This document shows, piece by piece, positions 15,399-24,485 of a stretch of DNA of 45,320 bases. The stretch is from Betaproteobacteria bacterium. Lineage in GTDB: Bacteria > Pseudomonadota > Gammaproteobacteria > Burkholderiales > Burkholderiaceae_C. Positions within the stretch are counted from its first letter, which is position 1; each line of letters starts with the position of its first letter. The DNA lies in assembly GCA_013289985.1 (NCBI GenBank), contig JABCYW010000040.1, positions 1-45,320 on the forward strand, read 5' to 3'. Position numbers and translations under genes: made by a program. Below the pieces are notes generated by a model. It saw nothing but the letters and a program-made list of their open reading frames with translations. It ran no database searches and had not been told where the DNA came from.

Positions 15399-15605
15399 TC
15401 AGGGGCCGTCCTTAGTCGCGCCCTGGTCGCACTTGCGGCAGGCCAGCGTGCGGCCCAGCGCACTCGCGCGGCCCTCGGCGGTCCGAGTCCACGGCCGGTT
15501 GATCCAGGGCGGGTCGTGCCGCACGTGCTGGAAGTGCCCGCAGGCGAGCTCGGCCACCCAGTCGCCGTGCTCGTCGAGGTGGTAGCCGACGATGGGGCGG
15601 TCCAT
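15399..15605 (-). CDS. DUF3565 family small zinc-finger-like protein
   Basis: This 68-residue protein matches the DUF3565 pattern: MDRPIVGYHLDEHGDWVAEL, then ACGHFQHVRHDPPW, and a closing LACRKC. The Cys-Gly-His and Cys-x-x-Cys elements could bind a metal ion. The function of the family is not known. The ATG at 15605 opens at the conserved start, and the gene lies 27 bases downstream of the lipoprotein gene on the same strand, so they may be co-transcribed. Confidence 0.8.
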   Translation of the reverse strand: MDRPIVGYHLDEHGDWVAELACGHFQHVRHDPPWINRPWTRTAEGRASALGRTLACRKCDQGATKDGP

Positions 15606-15632
15606 CGCGGGATCAGCGGCGCAGCCGCGTTT

Positions 15633-16196
15633 TCAGCTCTGCGCGGCCGATGCCGCCTGCGCCTGCAGGGGCGCGGCCGGGGCCGCGCAACCCAGCGTCT
15701 GGCCCACGCCCTTCAGGAAGGCGCGGCGCACCGAGCCGGCGGCGATCGCGGCGGCCACTTCCCTGGAATGCCGCTCCGCGCCATCGAGCTTGCGCACCCA
15801 GCCGCGGAACGGGATGACGCTCTCGGCGGCGCCGCGCAACGCGTCGTTGGCCGCGTCGCCCATGGCGTTCGAGCCGCGTTCCACCAGGCCCGGGTTGGTG
15901 GCGGTGGGCGGGGTATCGAGGTCGGCGCCCAGCGCGGCGTCGAGCGCGCGGATCTCGTTGGCGAGCGCCGGGCAGTCGCGTTGCGAGGGCAGGGCGTAGG
16001 GCGCCTTGATGGCCGCCTCCAGCACCGGCGGGATCTTCTCCTGGACCAGGTTCAGGTCGCCCAGCGGAGCCTCCATCGCCTTCTGGATCTGCACGCCTTC
16101 CTTGGCGGCGCCCTTGGCGGTGTCCGGCGAGGCGCAGCCGGCGAGGAGGAGCGCCGTCGCGGCGGCCAGGAGGGTGATTGCCGGGGAGATGTTCAT
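15633..16196 (-). CDS. Putative lipoprotein of unknown function
   Basis: This 187-residue protein has a signal peptide with lipobox LLAGC, lipidated at Cys21. The rest is mainly helical (GVQIQKAMEAPLGDLNLVQE; CPALANEIRALDAALGADLD) with an Ala/Gln-rich end and two further cysteines. I recognise no enzyme motif. It lies 12 bases after the membrane protein gene next upstream and belongs to a leftward run of five genes ending with the DUF3565 gene. Confidence 0.65.
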   Translation of the reverse strand: MNISPAITLLAAATALLLAGCASPDTAKGAAKEGVQIQKAMEAPLGDLNLVQEKIPPVLEAAIKAPYALPSQRDCPALANEIRALDAALGADLDTPPTATNPGLVERGSNAMGDAANDALRGAAESVIPFRGWVRKLDGAERHSREVAAAIAAGSVRRAFLKGVGQTLGCAAPAAPLQAQAASAAQS

Positions 16197-16208
16197 GACC
16201 GCAGCGTA

Positions 16209-16739
16209 TCAGTGTTCGGCCGGTGCCTGGCTGCCGATGCGCGAGCGCCAGCGCAGCAGACCGATCGCGTAGGCCACGTAGTAGCCGGCCAGCGTGCCGA
16301 AGATCGCCATGGTGAGCGGGCTCGCGCCCAGTTGCATCGATTGCGGGTCGAAGCGCTGGCCGTTCAGCTGCAGCATCACGAAGCGGTAGCCCAGGCGCAG
16401 CACCAGCAGCAGCGACAGCGCGATGCCCAGGTGCGCGTTGGGCGTGTAGAACAGCCCCGCCGGCGTGGCCTCGAACTTCGTCAGCCGCGTGCCCAGCAGA
16501 CCCAGCGCGGTGCCCACGGTGGCGCCCGCGAGCACGGCCAGCGCGGCCGTCGGATGCAGCACGCTGCCGGTGAGCACCAGCGCGACGATCAGCGGGAACA
16601 GGACGATGGTGAGCCACGGCCGCACCGTGGACAGGCGCTGGCGGCCGATCATCCGGCGCATCCGCGAATAGAGGCGCCATGCGACGAGCGCGATGACGAG
16701 GATGACGGTGATCAGGTGGGTGTCGAAGGTGGTCGGCAT
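16209..16739 (-). CDS. Integral membrane protein, CcdC/DUF1453-like
   Basis: This 176-residue protein has about four to five membrane spans: residues 8–24 (HLITVILVIALVAWRLY), 44–62, 66–88, 105–121 and 140–163. A basic loop (SRMRRMIGRQRL) follows the first span. The general look, including the LTKFEATPAGLFYTPNAHLG loop, recalls DUF1453/CcdC-type small membrane proteins, but the match is weak and no function follows from it. It lies 17 bases after the ICMT-like gene and 12 bases before the lipoprotein gene, all leftward. Confidence 0.6.
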   Translation of the reverse strand: MPTTFDTHLITVILVIALVAWRLYSRMRRMIGRQRLSTVRPWLTIVLFPLIVALVLTGSVLHPTAALAVLAGATVGTALGLLGTRLTKFEATPAGLFYTPNAHLGIALSLLLVLRLGYRFVMLQLNGQRFDPQSMQLGASPLTMAIFGTLAGYYVAYAIGLLRWRSRIGSQAPAEH

Positions 16740-16756
16740 GGTGGCGGGAAGGGGCG

Positions 16757-17344
16757 TCAGAACAGGAACGGCACGAGCGCCTTCACGCGGGCGCGGTACG
16801 CATCGTAGGCGAGGCCGAAGCGCTCGCGCATCCAGCGTTCCTCCAGCCGGTACTTGCGCAGCAGGGCGAGGTAGACGATGGCGACGGCCAGCAGCCCGCG
16901 CCACTGGCCCAGCGCGATGGCCGAGCCCAGGAACGCGGCCAGGAGCCCGGTGTAGATCGGATGGCGGACGAGGGCGTACGGGCCGCTGGTGACGAGTTCG
17001 TGATCCTGCTTCAACGTGACGATGGCGCTCCAGTTGCGGCCGATGTGTCGGCGCGCCCAGACGGCGAAGGCCAGGCCGGCCAGCGTGAGCGCCGCGCCGG
17101 CGCCGAAGTTCCAGGGCGTCGCGGGCAGGAAGCGCGCGTCGAGCGCCGCCAGGCCCGTGCGCGGCGTCCACAGGATCGCGGCGGCCAGCAGCATCGGTCC
17201 GAGGTGCGCCACCCGCGACAGGAAGGGCTCGCGCCGCGCGGTCGCCTTCACGTCGATGGACGTCAGCCACCAGTAGAACGCCCACGCAGTCCAGAGCGCT
17301 GGAAAGAGCCAGCGGTAGACCAGGGCAGCGAGTTGGGCCGTCAT
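16757..17344 (-). CDS. Isoprenylcysteine carboxyl methyltransferase-type membrane protein
   Basis: This 195-residue protein has five or so membrane helices and the ICMT/PEMT signature GPYALVRHPIYTG, with RHPIYTG at 127–133. Family-typical EERWMRERFGLAYDAYRARV near the C-terminus binds the methyl donor side. Eukaryotic relatives methylate prenylated cysteine; bacterial relatives act on unknown substrates, often lipids or isoprenoids. The ATG at 17344 overlaps the stop of the short upstream frame (ATGA), so it may be translated by coupling. It heads a leftward run with the CcdC-like and lipoprotein genes. Confidence 0.8.
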   Translation of the reverse strand: MTAQLAALVYRWLFPALWTAWAFYWWLTSIDVKATARREPFLSRVAHLGPMLLAAAILWTPRTGLAALDARFLPATPWNFGAGAALTLAGLAFAVWARRHIGRNWSAIVTLKQDHELVTSGPYALVRHPIYTGLLAAFLGSAIALGQWRGLLAVAIVYLALLRKYRLEERWMRERFGLAYDAYRARVKALVPFLF

Positions 17345-17550
17345 GCGCACATCGGCGCGGCCGCTTCCATGTGCGGCGCAGGTCGCCGAGCTGCACCACC
17401 GGCCTGGTGCTCGTCGAGGAACCGCTGGGGGTCGTCGACGGGATGGGGCACCGGCGCGCCCACGCCGTGCTCGAAGCTGGCGCGCCACCGTTGGACGAGC
17501 CGTTCGCGGAACTCGGGGCGGCAGGGAGCGATCTGGACGGACGTCTGCAT
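17341..17550 (-). pseudogene. Truncated GNAT acetyltransferase-like frame
   Basis: The 69-codon frame starts MQTSVQIAPCRPEFRERLVQ and continues RWRASFEHGVG … PHPVDD. This resembles the first strand and helices of GNAT-family acetyltransferases. The acetyl-CoA-binding core that should follow is missing, and the frame turns into an Ala/Pro-rich end whose stop overlaps the ICMT ATG. It may be a deletion remnant, or a genuine short leader cistron for the next gene. The family link is from pattern memory only. Confidence 0.4.
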
Positions 17551-17898
17551 GGTGCGGTCGGCGCGAAATAGCCGATTCTCGGGCCTTTGGCGCGCCGGCA
17601 CCTTCCCTGTGCTGTCGAGCGTGCAACAAGGCTTGCATTGCCTGCGTCGGCGACCTAGACTGTATTTAATCACAGTACTTCACGAGGCGATTCCACCTCG
17701 CCGCCGTACGAAGCGCGCCCCGGCTCGCCGAGCGGCCAGCGCACCCTGCGCCTGCCATCGTTCATGCGTCGCGCATGAGCCTTGTCGCCTTGCCTGGGGC
17801 TCGTCGCCACGCCGCCGGAACTCCGTCGCGTCGACCTCCGTCCTCCGTTCGCTGCCCGCTCAGGCGCCGCCTGACCAGGCCGTCACCGTCTCTCCACC
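17551..17898 (+). other. 348-bp intergenic region upstream of dnaE2
   Basis: The stretch between the leftward GNAT-like frame and dnaE2 contains a perfect LexA box at 17660–17675 and about 220 bases of leader before the dnaE2 ATG. Short open frames in the leader show no recognisable motif; in particular I see no imuA or imuB sequence. Divergent promoters for the leftward run probably lie at 17560–17660, but none is clear. Confidence 0.6.
17660..17675 (+). promoter_or_regulatory. LexA (SOS) box upstream of dnaE2
   Basis: CTGT at 17660–17663 and ACAG at 17672–17675, separated by eight AT-rich bases (ATTTAATC), form a perfect CTGT-N8-ACAG LexA operator. It stands in a GC-rich region where such an AT-rich core is unusual. 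It lies 224 bases before the dnaE2 ATG and implies SOS induction of that gene. Confidence 0.85.
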
Positions 17899-20800
17899 AT
17901 GGCCACGCTACCCGCCTACGCCGAACTGCACTGCCGCAGCAACTTCAGTTTCCTCACCGGCGCCTCGTCGCCCGAGGAACTGGTCGACCGCGCCGCCACG
18001 CTGCGCTACACCGCATTGGCCGTCACCGACGAATGCTCGCTGTCGGGGGTGGTGCATGCCTACGAGCAGGCCACCGAGCGCGCCCTGCACCTGATCATCG
18101 GCGCCGAGATGCGGCTGGAGCCCGGCATCGGCGGCGTTCCGATGCGGCTGGTGCTGCTGGCCACCACGCGGCGTGGCTACGGCAACCTGTCGCAGTGGAT
18201 CACGCTCGCGCGCCGGCGCGCCGAGAAGGGGCGCTACGACGCCCGCACGGGCGACCTGGAAGGCAAGGCGCCCACGGCGCCGCACCTCGCGGGCCTGCCC
18301 GACTGCCTGGCCTTGCTGCTGCCCACGGCCGGGCCGGTGCCGTTGGGTGCCATCGCGCAGGGCGGGGCGGCTGAGGCGGCCGGTCGCGCAAGGTCCCGCG
18401 ACGGCATGGCAGCGGGCGAGGGGGCGCCCGTCGACGCCCGGTTGTCCGGCCTGGGCGTCATCGCGGCCGCGCAGGCGAGCGCGGCGGCCGCCATCGCCTC
18501 CAGCACCCCGGGCGCGGGACGCCCGCGCGGGCGCGAGGTGCGCGAGGCGCGCGACGGGCCCAGCGGCGATGGCCCGCTGGAGCCGCCGGCGCCGCCGAAG
18601 CTGGCGGCCTCGGCGGCGGCGCCCAGGCGCGCCACCAAACCTCCGCCACCGCCGCGCCCCTCCACGGCCTTGTCGTTCGAATCGCTGTTCGCGCAGGCCC
18701 AGTGGCTCAAGGCCTGGTTCGGCGAACGCGTCTGGCTCGCCATGCCCTTGCTGATGCAGGGCGACGACGACGAGGTGCGCGAACGCGTGAAGGCGGTGGC
18801 CGCCGCCACCGGCCTGCGCATCGCCGCGGTGGGCGACGTGCTGATGGCCACGCGCGCGGCCAAGCCCTTGCAGGACATGCTCACCGCCACGCGCCTGCAG
18901 CGCACCGTGGCCGAGTGCGGCCATGCGCTGTCGTCCAACGCCGAGGCGCACCTGCGCTCGCGGGCCCGCCTGCAGGCCCTGTACGAGCCCGAGTGGCTGG
19001 CCGAGACGGTGGCCATCGCGGGTCGCTGCGAGTTTTCGCTCGGCGAGCTGAAGTACGAGTATCCGCAGGAGATCGTTCCGCCCGGCCAGACGCCTACCCG
19101 CTGGTTGCGTTCGCTCACCGAGAAGGGCGCGGTCGCGCGCTTTCCCGGCGGCGTTCCTGCCAAGGTCTGCGGCTTGATCGAGCACGAGCTCGAACTGATC
19201 GAGCGCCTGAAGTACGAAGCCTACTTCCTAACGGTGGCCGACATCGTCGCCTGGGCGCGGGCGCACGGCATCCTGTGCCAGGGCCGCGGCAGCGCGGCCA
19301 ACTCGGCGGTCTGCTACTGCCTGGGCGTCACCGAAGTCGATCCCGACGAATCCGAAGTGCTGTTCGAGCGCTTCATCAGCGCGGAGCGCGGCGAGCCGCC
19401 CGACATCGACCTCGACTTTGAGCACCAGCGGCGCGAAGAGGTGATTCAGTACCTCTACAAGAAGTACGGTCGACATCGTGCGGCACTCACCGGGGTCATC
19501 ATCCGCTATCGCACCAAGTCGGCGGTGCGCGATGTGGGGCGCGCGCTGGGCATCGACCTCGATCGCATCGATGCGGTCACGCGCTCGCTGCACCACGTGG
19601 GCGGCTCAGCGGCACCCAGCGACGCGGCCGAGCGCCTCGCGCTGTCGTTGAAAGAACATGGCTTCGATCCCGAGTCCCGCCTGGGCTTGCAGTGGATCGC
19701 GCTGAGCCTGCAACTGCGCAACCAGCCCCGCCACCTGAGCCAGCATCCGGGCGGCTTCGTCATCGCGCGCCACGACGTGGCGCTGCTGGTGCCGGTGGAG
19801 AACGCCGCCATGGACAAGCGCACGGTCATCCAGTGGGACAAGGACGATCTCGACGTCCTGAAGCTGCTCAAGGTCGACATCCTCGCGCTGGGCATGCTCA
19901 GCGCGTTGCGGCGCGGACTGGTGTTCGTCGATGCCAAGATGCGCCAGTTGATGCCGGGGCCGCCACCGCCGGACTGGTTCATCGAGGACAAGCGGCGCGA
20001 GCAGGCCGAGACGCGGCAACGCGCGCAGGGCGCGCCGGTGGGCCACGAGGGCAACGGCGCGACCCGCATCGCGCTGGCCTCGAGGGCCTTCTCCAGCGCC
20101 GGCGCGGCGGCGGAGATGGGCATCGTCGCAGACCTCGGCGGACTTGCCAGCGAGGCGAGCCTCGCGGACATCCCCAAGCACGACGATGGGGTCTATCAGA
20201 TGCTTTCCACCGGCGATTCGGTGGGCGTGTTCCAGGTGGAAAGCCGCGCGCAGATGAGCATGCTTCCTCGCCTGAAGCCGAAGAAGTTCTACGACCTGGT
20301 GGTGGAGGTGGCGATCGTGCGTCCGGGGCCGATCCAGGGCGGCATGGTGCATCCGTACCTGAAGCGCCGCGAGCAGAAGGAGCCCGTCGTCTATCCCAGC
20401 AAGGAGGCCGAGAAGGCGCTGGAGCGCACGCTGGGCGTGCCTATCTTCCAGGAACAGGTGATGCAGCTGGCTATCCTCGCGGCCGACTTCACGCCGGGCG
20501 AGGCAGACGCGCTGCGACGCGGGATGGCGGCCTGGAAGCGCAAGGGCGGACTGGAGCCGTTCAGGGAGAAGCTGATCAGCCGCATGGTGGCCCGCAACTA
20601 CGATCCGGAGTACGCCGAGTCCATCTTCAAGCAGATTCAGGGTTTCGGCGAATATGGCTTTCCGGAGAGTCACGCGGCCAGCTTCGCGAAGCTGGTGTTC
20701 GTCAGCGCATGGATCAAGCGCCATCATCCCGATGCGTTCCTGGCCGCGCTGCTCAACAGCCTGCCGATGGGTTTCTACGCGGCGCCCCAGCTCGTGCGTG

Positions 20801-21645
20801 ACGCCCGCGCGCACGGGGTCGTGGTGCGGCCGGTGGACATCACGATCAGCGACTGGGACTCCACGCTGGAGCCGCTGGCACCGCACGAGGCCGTGCCCGC
20901 GTGTGCCGAGCGCGCCATTCCGGGCGGCCAGTGCGCCGTGCGGCTGGGGTTGAACCGGGTCAGCGGCCTGGGCGAGGAGGAAGGCGAAGGCATCATGGCC
21001 GCGCGTGCGCAGGCGCCGTTCGCCAACGTGGAAGACCTGGCGCGCCGCGCCGATCTCGACGCGCACTCGATGCAATGCCTGGCCGCCTCGGATGCGTTGT
21101 CGGGCCTGGCCGGCCAGCGCCGCGACGCGATCTGGGCGGTGGCCGGCGTCGACACCCGTGCCACGCCCCTGCTCAAGACCACGCGCACCCTCGAGGACGC
21201 CGAGCCGGCGTTCGAGGCCGCCAGCCTGGGCGATGCGGTGCTGGCCGACTACCGCGCGCTGGGGCTGTCGCTGAAAGGCCATCCGCTGGCCTTGCTGCGG
21301 CCGGCGCTGGCCACCTTCAAGGTGCAGCAGGCCGCGCTGCTCAACGCCGAGTACCGCCCGGGCCAGCTCGCCCGCGCCAGCGGCCTGGTCACGCATCGCC
21401 AGCAGCCGGGCACCGCCAAGGGCGTGGTGTTCGTGACGCTGGAGGACGAGACGGGCACCGTCAACGTGATCGTCTGGCCCGCGGTGGCCGCGGCGCAGCG
21501 CAAGCCGCTGCTCGCCGCATCGCTGCTGACGGTCTACGGGGTGTGGCAGCGCGAAGGCGAGGTGCGCCACCTGGTGGCCAAGACGCTGGTGGATCACTCG
21601 CACCTGTTGCAGGGACTCGTCACGCGCAGCCGCGACTTCCACTGA
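17899..21645 (+). CDS. dnaE2: Error-prone DNA polymerase DnaE2
   Basis: This C-family polymerase of 1248 residues takes part in SOS mutagenesis and lesion bypass. It has the N-terminal PHP domain (AELHCRSNFSFLTGASSPEE, residues 8–27) and the catalytic palm, with the aspartates of PDIDLDFEH (Asp502, Asp504). The DnaE2-typical stretch VAIVRPGPIQGGMVHPYL and a C-terminal OB fold (FVTLEDETGTVNVIVWP) follow. The usual length is about 1020–1080 residues. The excess comes from an Ala/Pro/Gly-rich insertion of about 108 residues (151–258) inside the PHP region and a second of about 55 (near 700–755). The reading frame stays open through both. A LexA box lies upstream. imuA and imuB, the normal operon partners, are absent here. 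Confidence 0.93.
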   Translation: MATLPAYAELHCRSNFSFLTGASSPEELVDRAATLRYTALAVTDECSLSGVVHAYEQATERALHLIIGAEMRLEPGIGGVPMRLVLLATTRRGYGNLSQWITLARRRAEKGRYDARTGDLEGKAPTAPHLAGLPDCLALLLPTAGPVPLGAIAQGGAAEAAGRARSRDGMAAGEGAPVDARLSGLGVIAAAQASAAAAIASSTPGAGRPRGREVREARDGPSGDGPLEPPAPPKLAASAAAPRRATKPPPPPRPSTALSFESLFAQAQWLKAWFGERVWLAMPLLMQGDDDEVRERVKAVAAATGLRIAAVGDVLMATRAAKPLQDMLTATRLQRTVAECGHALSSNAEAHLRSRARLQALYEPEWLAETVAIAGRCEFSLGELKYEYPQEIVPPGQTPTRWLRSLTEKGAVARFPGGVPAKVCGLIEHELELIERLKYEAYFLTVADIVAWARAHGILCQGRGSAANSAVCYCLGVTEVDPDESEVLFERFISAERGEPPDIDLDFEHQRREEVIQYLYKKYGRHRAALTGVIIRYRTKSAVRDVGRALGIDLDRIDAVTRSLHHVGGSAAPSDAAERLALSLKEHGFDPESRLGLQWIALSLQLRNQPRHLSQHPGGFVIARHDVALLVPVENAAMDKRTVIQWDKDDLDVLKLLKVDILALGMLSALRRGLVFVDAKMRQLMPGPPPPDWFIEDKRREQAETRQRAQGAPVGHEGNGATRIALASRAFSSAGAAAEMGIVADLGGLASEASLADIPKHDDGVYQMLSTGDSVGVFQVESRAQMSMLPRLKPKKFYDLVVEVAIVRPGPIQGGMVHPYLKRREQKEPVVYPSKEAEKALERTLGVPIFQEQVMQLAILAADFTPGEADALRRGMAAWKRKGGLEPFREKLISRMVARNYDPEYAESIFKQIQGFGEYGFPESHAASFAKLVFVSAWIKRHHPDAFLAALLNSLPMGFYAAPQLVRDARAHGVVVRPVDITISDWDSTLEPLAPHEAVPACAERAIPGGQCAVRLGLNRVSGLGEEEGEGIMAARAQAPFANVEDLARRADLDAHSMQCLAASDALSGLAGQRRDAIWAVAGVDTRATPLLKTTRTLEDAEPAFEAASLGDAVLADYRALGLSLKGHPLALLRPALATFKVQQAALLNAEYRPGQLARASGLVTHRQQPGTAKGVVFVTLEDETGTVNVIVWPAVAAAQRKPLLAASLLTVYGVWQREGEVRHLVAKTLVDHSHLLQGLVTRSRDFH

Positions 21646-21897
21646 GACAACCTGTGTCAACCCCGTGCCGCGACCCGCACCGAAACGCCATGAAGCCTGC
21701 CCAGACCATCCCTCGCGTCGTGTCGCATGTCCGCGACGCCCCAAGGCAAGCACCGGTATTCAAATCGAGCCGGCGTCCGATAATTTCGCGATGCCTCTCA
21801 CGCGGCGGGCCTGCCCGCCGTGTCCGGCCCTCGCGTCCGCCTCGGCCTCCTGCCCCCGGATCCTTCGCGCTAACATCCTCCCGGACCACCGCCCGAA

Positions 21898-23598
21898 ATG
21901 AATCCATTGCCCGCCTTCCCCGACCCGTCTTCCCCGATGCGCCCGGCGCATCCCTCGAATCGATCGGCGTCCGGCAAGGTGCGTGCGTCCAAGGCGCGGC
22001 CCGCGGTTTTCCTGCTTCGCTCCGGCATGGCGTTGTCGCTGGCGGCGGCGCTGGCGATCGCGTGCCCGGTCACCCGAGCCGGCACGGCCGAGGGCTACGA
22101 GGCCGGCCGTCGCGGCGACTACGCGGCGGCGCTGCGCGAGTTCCAGCCGGCGGCCGAGAAGGGCGATCGCGATGCGCAGCTGGCACTGGCCGACATGTAC
22201 CTTCGGGGGTATGGCGTCACGACCGATCCGGCTGTCGCGGCCCGCTGGTTCCGCAAGGCCGCCGAGCAGGGCGATGCGCGCGCGCAGACCAACCTCGGCT
22301 TCCTCTACGAGCAGGGCAAGGGCGTCGCGCGCGACTTCGAGGAATCGGCCAAGTGGTACCGCAAGGCGGCCGACCAGGGCGAGCCCACCGCGCAGAGCAA
22401 TCTCTCCTACATGGCGCTGATCGGCCGCGGCGTGCCGCAGGACGACATGCAGGCCGCGCACTGGGCCACGCTGGCGGCACAGCAGGGGCTCGCGGTGGCG
22501 CAGTACCGGCTGGGCGTCTTCTACACGAATGGGCAGGGCGTGGAACGCGACGACGCCACCGCGCTGCGCTGGTACAAGGCCGCCGCCGAGCAGGGCGACG
22601 CGCGTGCCCAGAGTGCGCTCGGCTGGGTCTACAGCGAAGGCCGCGGCGTGGCGCGCGACCAGGCGGCGTCGTTGCGCTGGCTGCAGTTGTCGGCCGCGCA
22701 GGGCGATGCCACCGCGGAGCACAACCTGGGCATGGCCCAGCTCAGCGGCCGCGGCACGCCGCGCGACCCGGCGGCCGCCGAGCGCTGGATCCGCAAGTCC
22801 GCGGAATCCGGCTACGCGCCGGCCCAGGTGAGCCTGGGCCTGATGTATGCCGCGGGCGACGCCGTGGTCGCCGACGAGAAGCAGGCCGTCGAGTGGTACC
22901 AGAAGGCCGCGGCACAGGGCAACGCCTCCGGCCAGAACAACCTCGGCTGGATGCTCACCAACGGCCTGGGCGTCGGGCGCGACGATGCCGCGGCGCTGCG
23001 CCAGTTCCGCCTGGCCGCACGCAAGAGCAACGCGTTCGCGATGGACAACCTCGGCTGGATGGCCGAGGAAGGCCGCGGACAGCCGGCCGACGCGGCCGAG
23101 GCCCAGCGCTGGTACCGCCTGGCAGAGGGGCGCGGCAACGCGCCCGCGCGCAACCACCTGGCGCTGCTCTACGCACGCGGCAAGGGTGCCGCGCGCGACG
23201 ACTCGGCGGCGCTCGGCGGCTTCCGCGCCGCCTCGGCGCAAGGGCTCGCGCCGGCGCGCCACAACCTCGGCTACATGGTGGCCAACGGCCTGGGGGGCGT
23301 GCCGCGCGCCGACCTGGCGGCGGGCGTGGCGCTGCAGAGCCTGGCGCGCGAGGCATCGCCGCCCAGCCTCGAGGAACTGCCCACGCTCGATCCGGCGCGC
23401 CTGTCGCCCGCCGAGCGCACGCGCAGCCAGCAATTGCTGACGGCCTTCAAGGGCAACCCCAACGTGCTGGCGGTGCTCGACGCGATGACGGGCCCGTCCG
23501 GCGTGGCGTCGCTCGCCACAGGCGCGGGCAACGGCGCCACCTCGGGCAACGGCACCGACGGCAACACCATCGCGCCGCCGTCCGCCACGCAGCGCTGA
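21898..23598 (+). CDS. Exported Sel1-repeat (SLR) protein
   Basis: This 566-residue protein has a hydrophobic export segment at about residues 40–62 (LLRSGMALSLAAALAIAC). Eleven consecutive Sel1-type repeats of about 36 residues follow, spanning roughly residues 65–465, each of the form AxxWYxxAAxQGxAxAQxxLGxxYxxGxGVxxD. The tail is Gly/Asn/Thr-rich. SLR solenoids bind other proteins and often serve in envelope stress or secretion; no partner is evident. The start is uncertain: the ATG at 21898 has no ribosome site, and in-frame ATGs at 21937 and 22027 are alternatives, the last giving a more standard signal peptide. The 252 bases between dnaE2 and this gene hold no other gene; GATAAT near 21778 is a possible -10. 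Confidence 0.85.
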   Translation: MNPLPAFPDPSSPMRPAHPSNRSASGKVRASKARPAVFLLRSGMALSLAAALAIACPVTRAGTAEGYEAGRRGDYAAALREFQPAAEKGDRDAQLALADMYLRGYGVTTDPAVAARWFRKAAEQGDARAQTNLGFLYEQGKGVARDFEESAKWYRKAADQGEPTAQSNLSYMALIGRGVPQDDMQAAHWATLAAQQGLAVAQYRLGVFYTNGQGVERDDATALRWYKAAAEQGDARAQSALGWVYSEGRGVARDQAASLRWLQLSAAQGDATAEHNLGMAQLSGRGTPRDPAAAERWIRKSAESGYAPAQVSLGLMYAAGDAVVADEKQAVEWYQKAAAQGNASGQNNLGWMLTNGLGVGRDDAAALRQFRLAARKSNAFAMDNLGWMAEEGRGQPADAAEAQRWYRLAEGRGNAPARNHLALLYARGKGAARDDSAALGGFRAASAQGLAPARHNLGYMVANGLGGVPRADLAAGVALQSLAREASPPSLEELPTLDPARLSPAERTRSQQLLTAFKGNPNVLAVLDAMTGPSGVASLATGAGNGATSGNGTDGNTIAPPSATQR

Positions 23599-23666
23599 CG
23601 TCCGCGGGGGCGAGGCCATCCACCCGGCGCGCGCCCGATTCGCGGGCCGTCGCTAAACTGCCGGGC

Positions 23667-24485
23667 ATGCTCCTGCTCCTGTCTCCTGCCAAGTCCCTCG
23701 ACTACGAATCCCCGCTGCCCGAGCCGGTGCTCGTCGCCCGGGCCGCCCTCAAGCCCGCCGCCACGGCGCCGCAGTACGCCGCGCAGGCCGCCGAGCTGAT
23801 CGCCACGCTGCGCACGAAGAGCGTGGCCGACATCGCCGAGCTGATGGACCTGTCCGAGGATCTTTCCAGGCTCAACGTGAAGCGCTACAAGGCCTGGTCC
23901 ACGCGCGCCACCGAGCGCAACAGCCGCCCGGCGATGTGGGCGTTCAACGGCGACGTCTACGACGGCCTGCGCGCCTCCACGCTGAACGACGCCGAGATCG
24001 CCTGGGCCCAGAAGCACGTGCTGATGCTCAGCGGCCTCTATGGCGTGCTGCGGCCGCTCGATCGGCTGCAGCCCTATCGGTTGGAGATGGGCACGAGCCT
24101 GGTTACCGAGCGAGGCGGCTCGCTCTACGCCTGGTGGGGAGACACGGTCGCCGCGCACCTCAACAGGCTGCAGGCCCGGGAGCGCGAGCCGGTGGTGGTC
24201 AACCTCGCGTCGCAGGAGTATTTCAAGGTCACCCAGGCCAAGGCGGGGCGCGCGAAGGTGCTGCGCGCCCGTGTGGTCGAGTGCGTCTTCGAGGACTGGA
24301 AGGACGGCAACTGGAAGATCATCAGCTTCTTCGCCAAGCGCGCCCGCGGCATGATGGCCCGCCACGCGATCGAGCAGCGCGCCGAGACCCCGGAGGCGCT
24401 GGTCGATTTCCATGCCGACGGCTACCGCTTCGCCGCGCGGGCCTCCGAGCCGGATCGCCTGGTGTTTCGGCGGCGCCAGCCTTGA
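23667..24485 (+). CDS. yaaA: Peroxide stress protein YaaA (DUF328)
   Basis: This 272-residue cytosolic protein opens with MLLLLSPAKSLDY, the signature start of YaaA. It contains the conserved LSGLYGVLRPLD, TSLVTERGGSLYAWW, VVNLASQEYFK and FFAKRARGMMAR blocks. In E. coli YaaA is induced by OxyR and lowers free intracellular iron during peroxide stress; DNA binding has been reported for the fold. TAAACT, a fair -10, ends only eight bases before the ATG, so the message may be nearly leaderless. It follows the Sel1 gene by 68 bases. Confidence 0.93.
   Translation: MLLLLSPAKSLDYESPLPEPVLVARAALKPAATAPQYAAQAAELIATLRTKSVADIAELMDLSEDLSRLNVKRYKAWSTRATERNSRPAMWAFNGDVYDGLRASTLNDAEIAWAQKHVLMLSGLYGVLRPLDRLQPYRLEMGTSLVTERGGSLYAWWGDTVAAHLNRLQAREREPVVVNLASQEYFKVTQAKAGRAKVLRARVVECVFEDWKDGNWKIISFFAKRARGMMARHAIEQRAETPEALVDFHADGYRFAARASEPDRLVFRRRQP

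Noticed and set aside
17676-17898. A possible imuB or imuA remnant between the LexA box and dnaE2
   Set aside because: All three frames were read; no Y-family polymerase or ImuA motif is visible and short frames end quickly.
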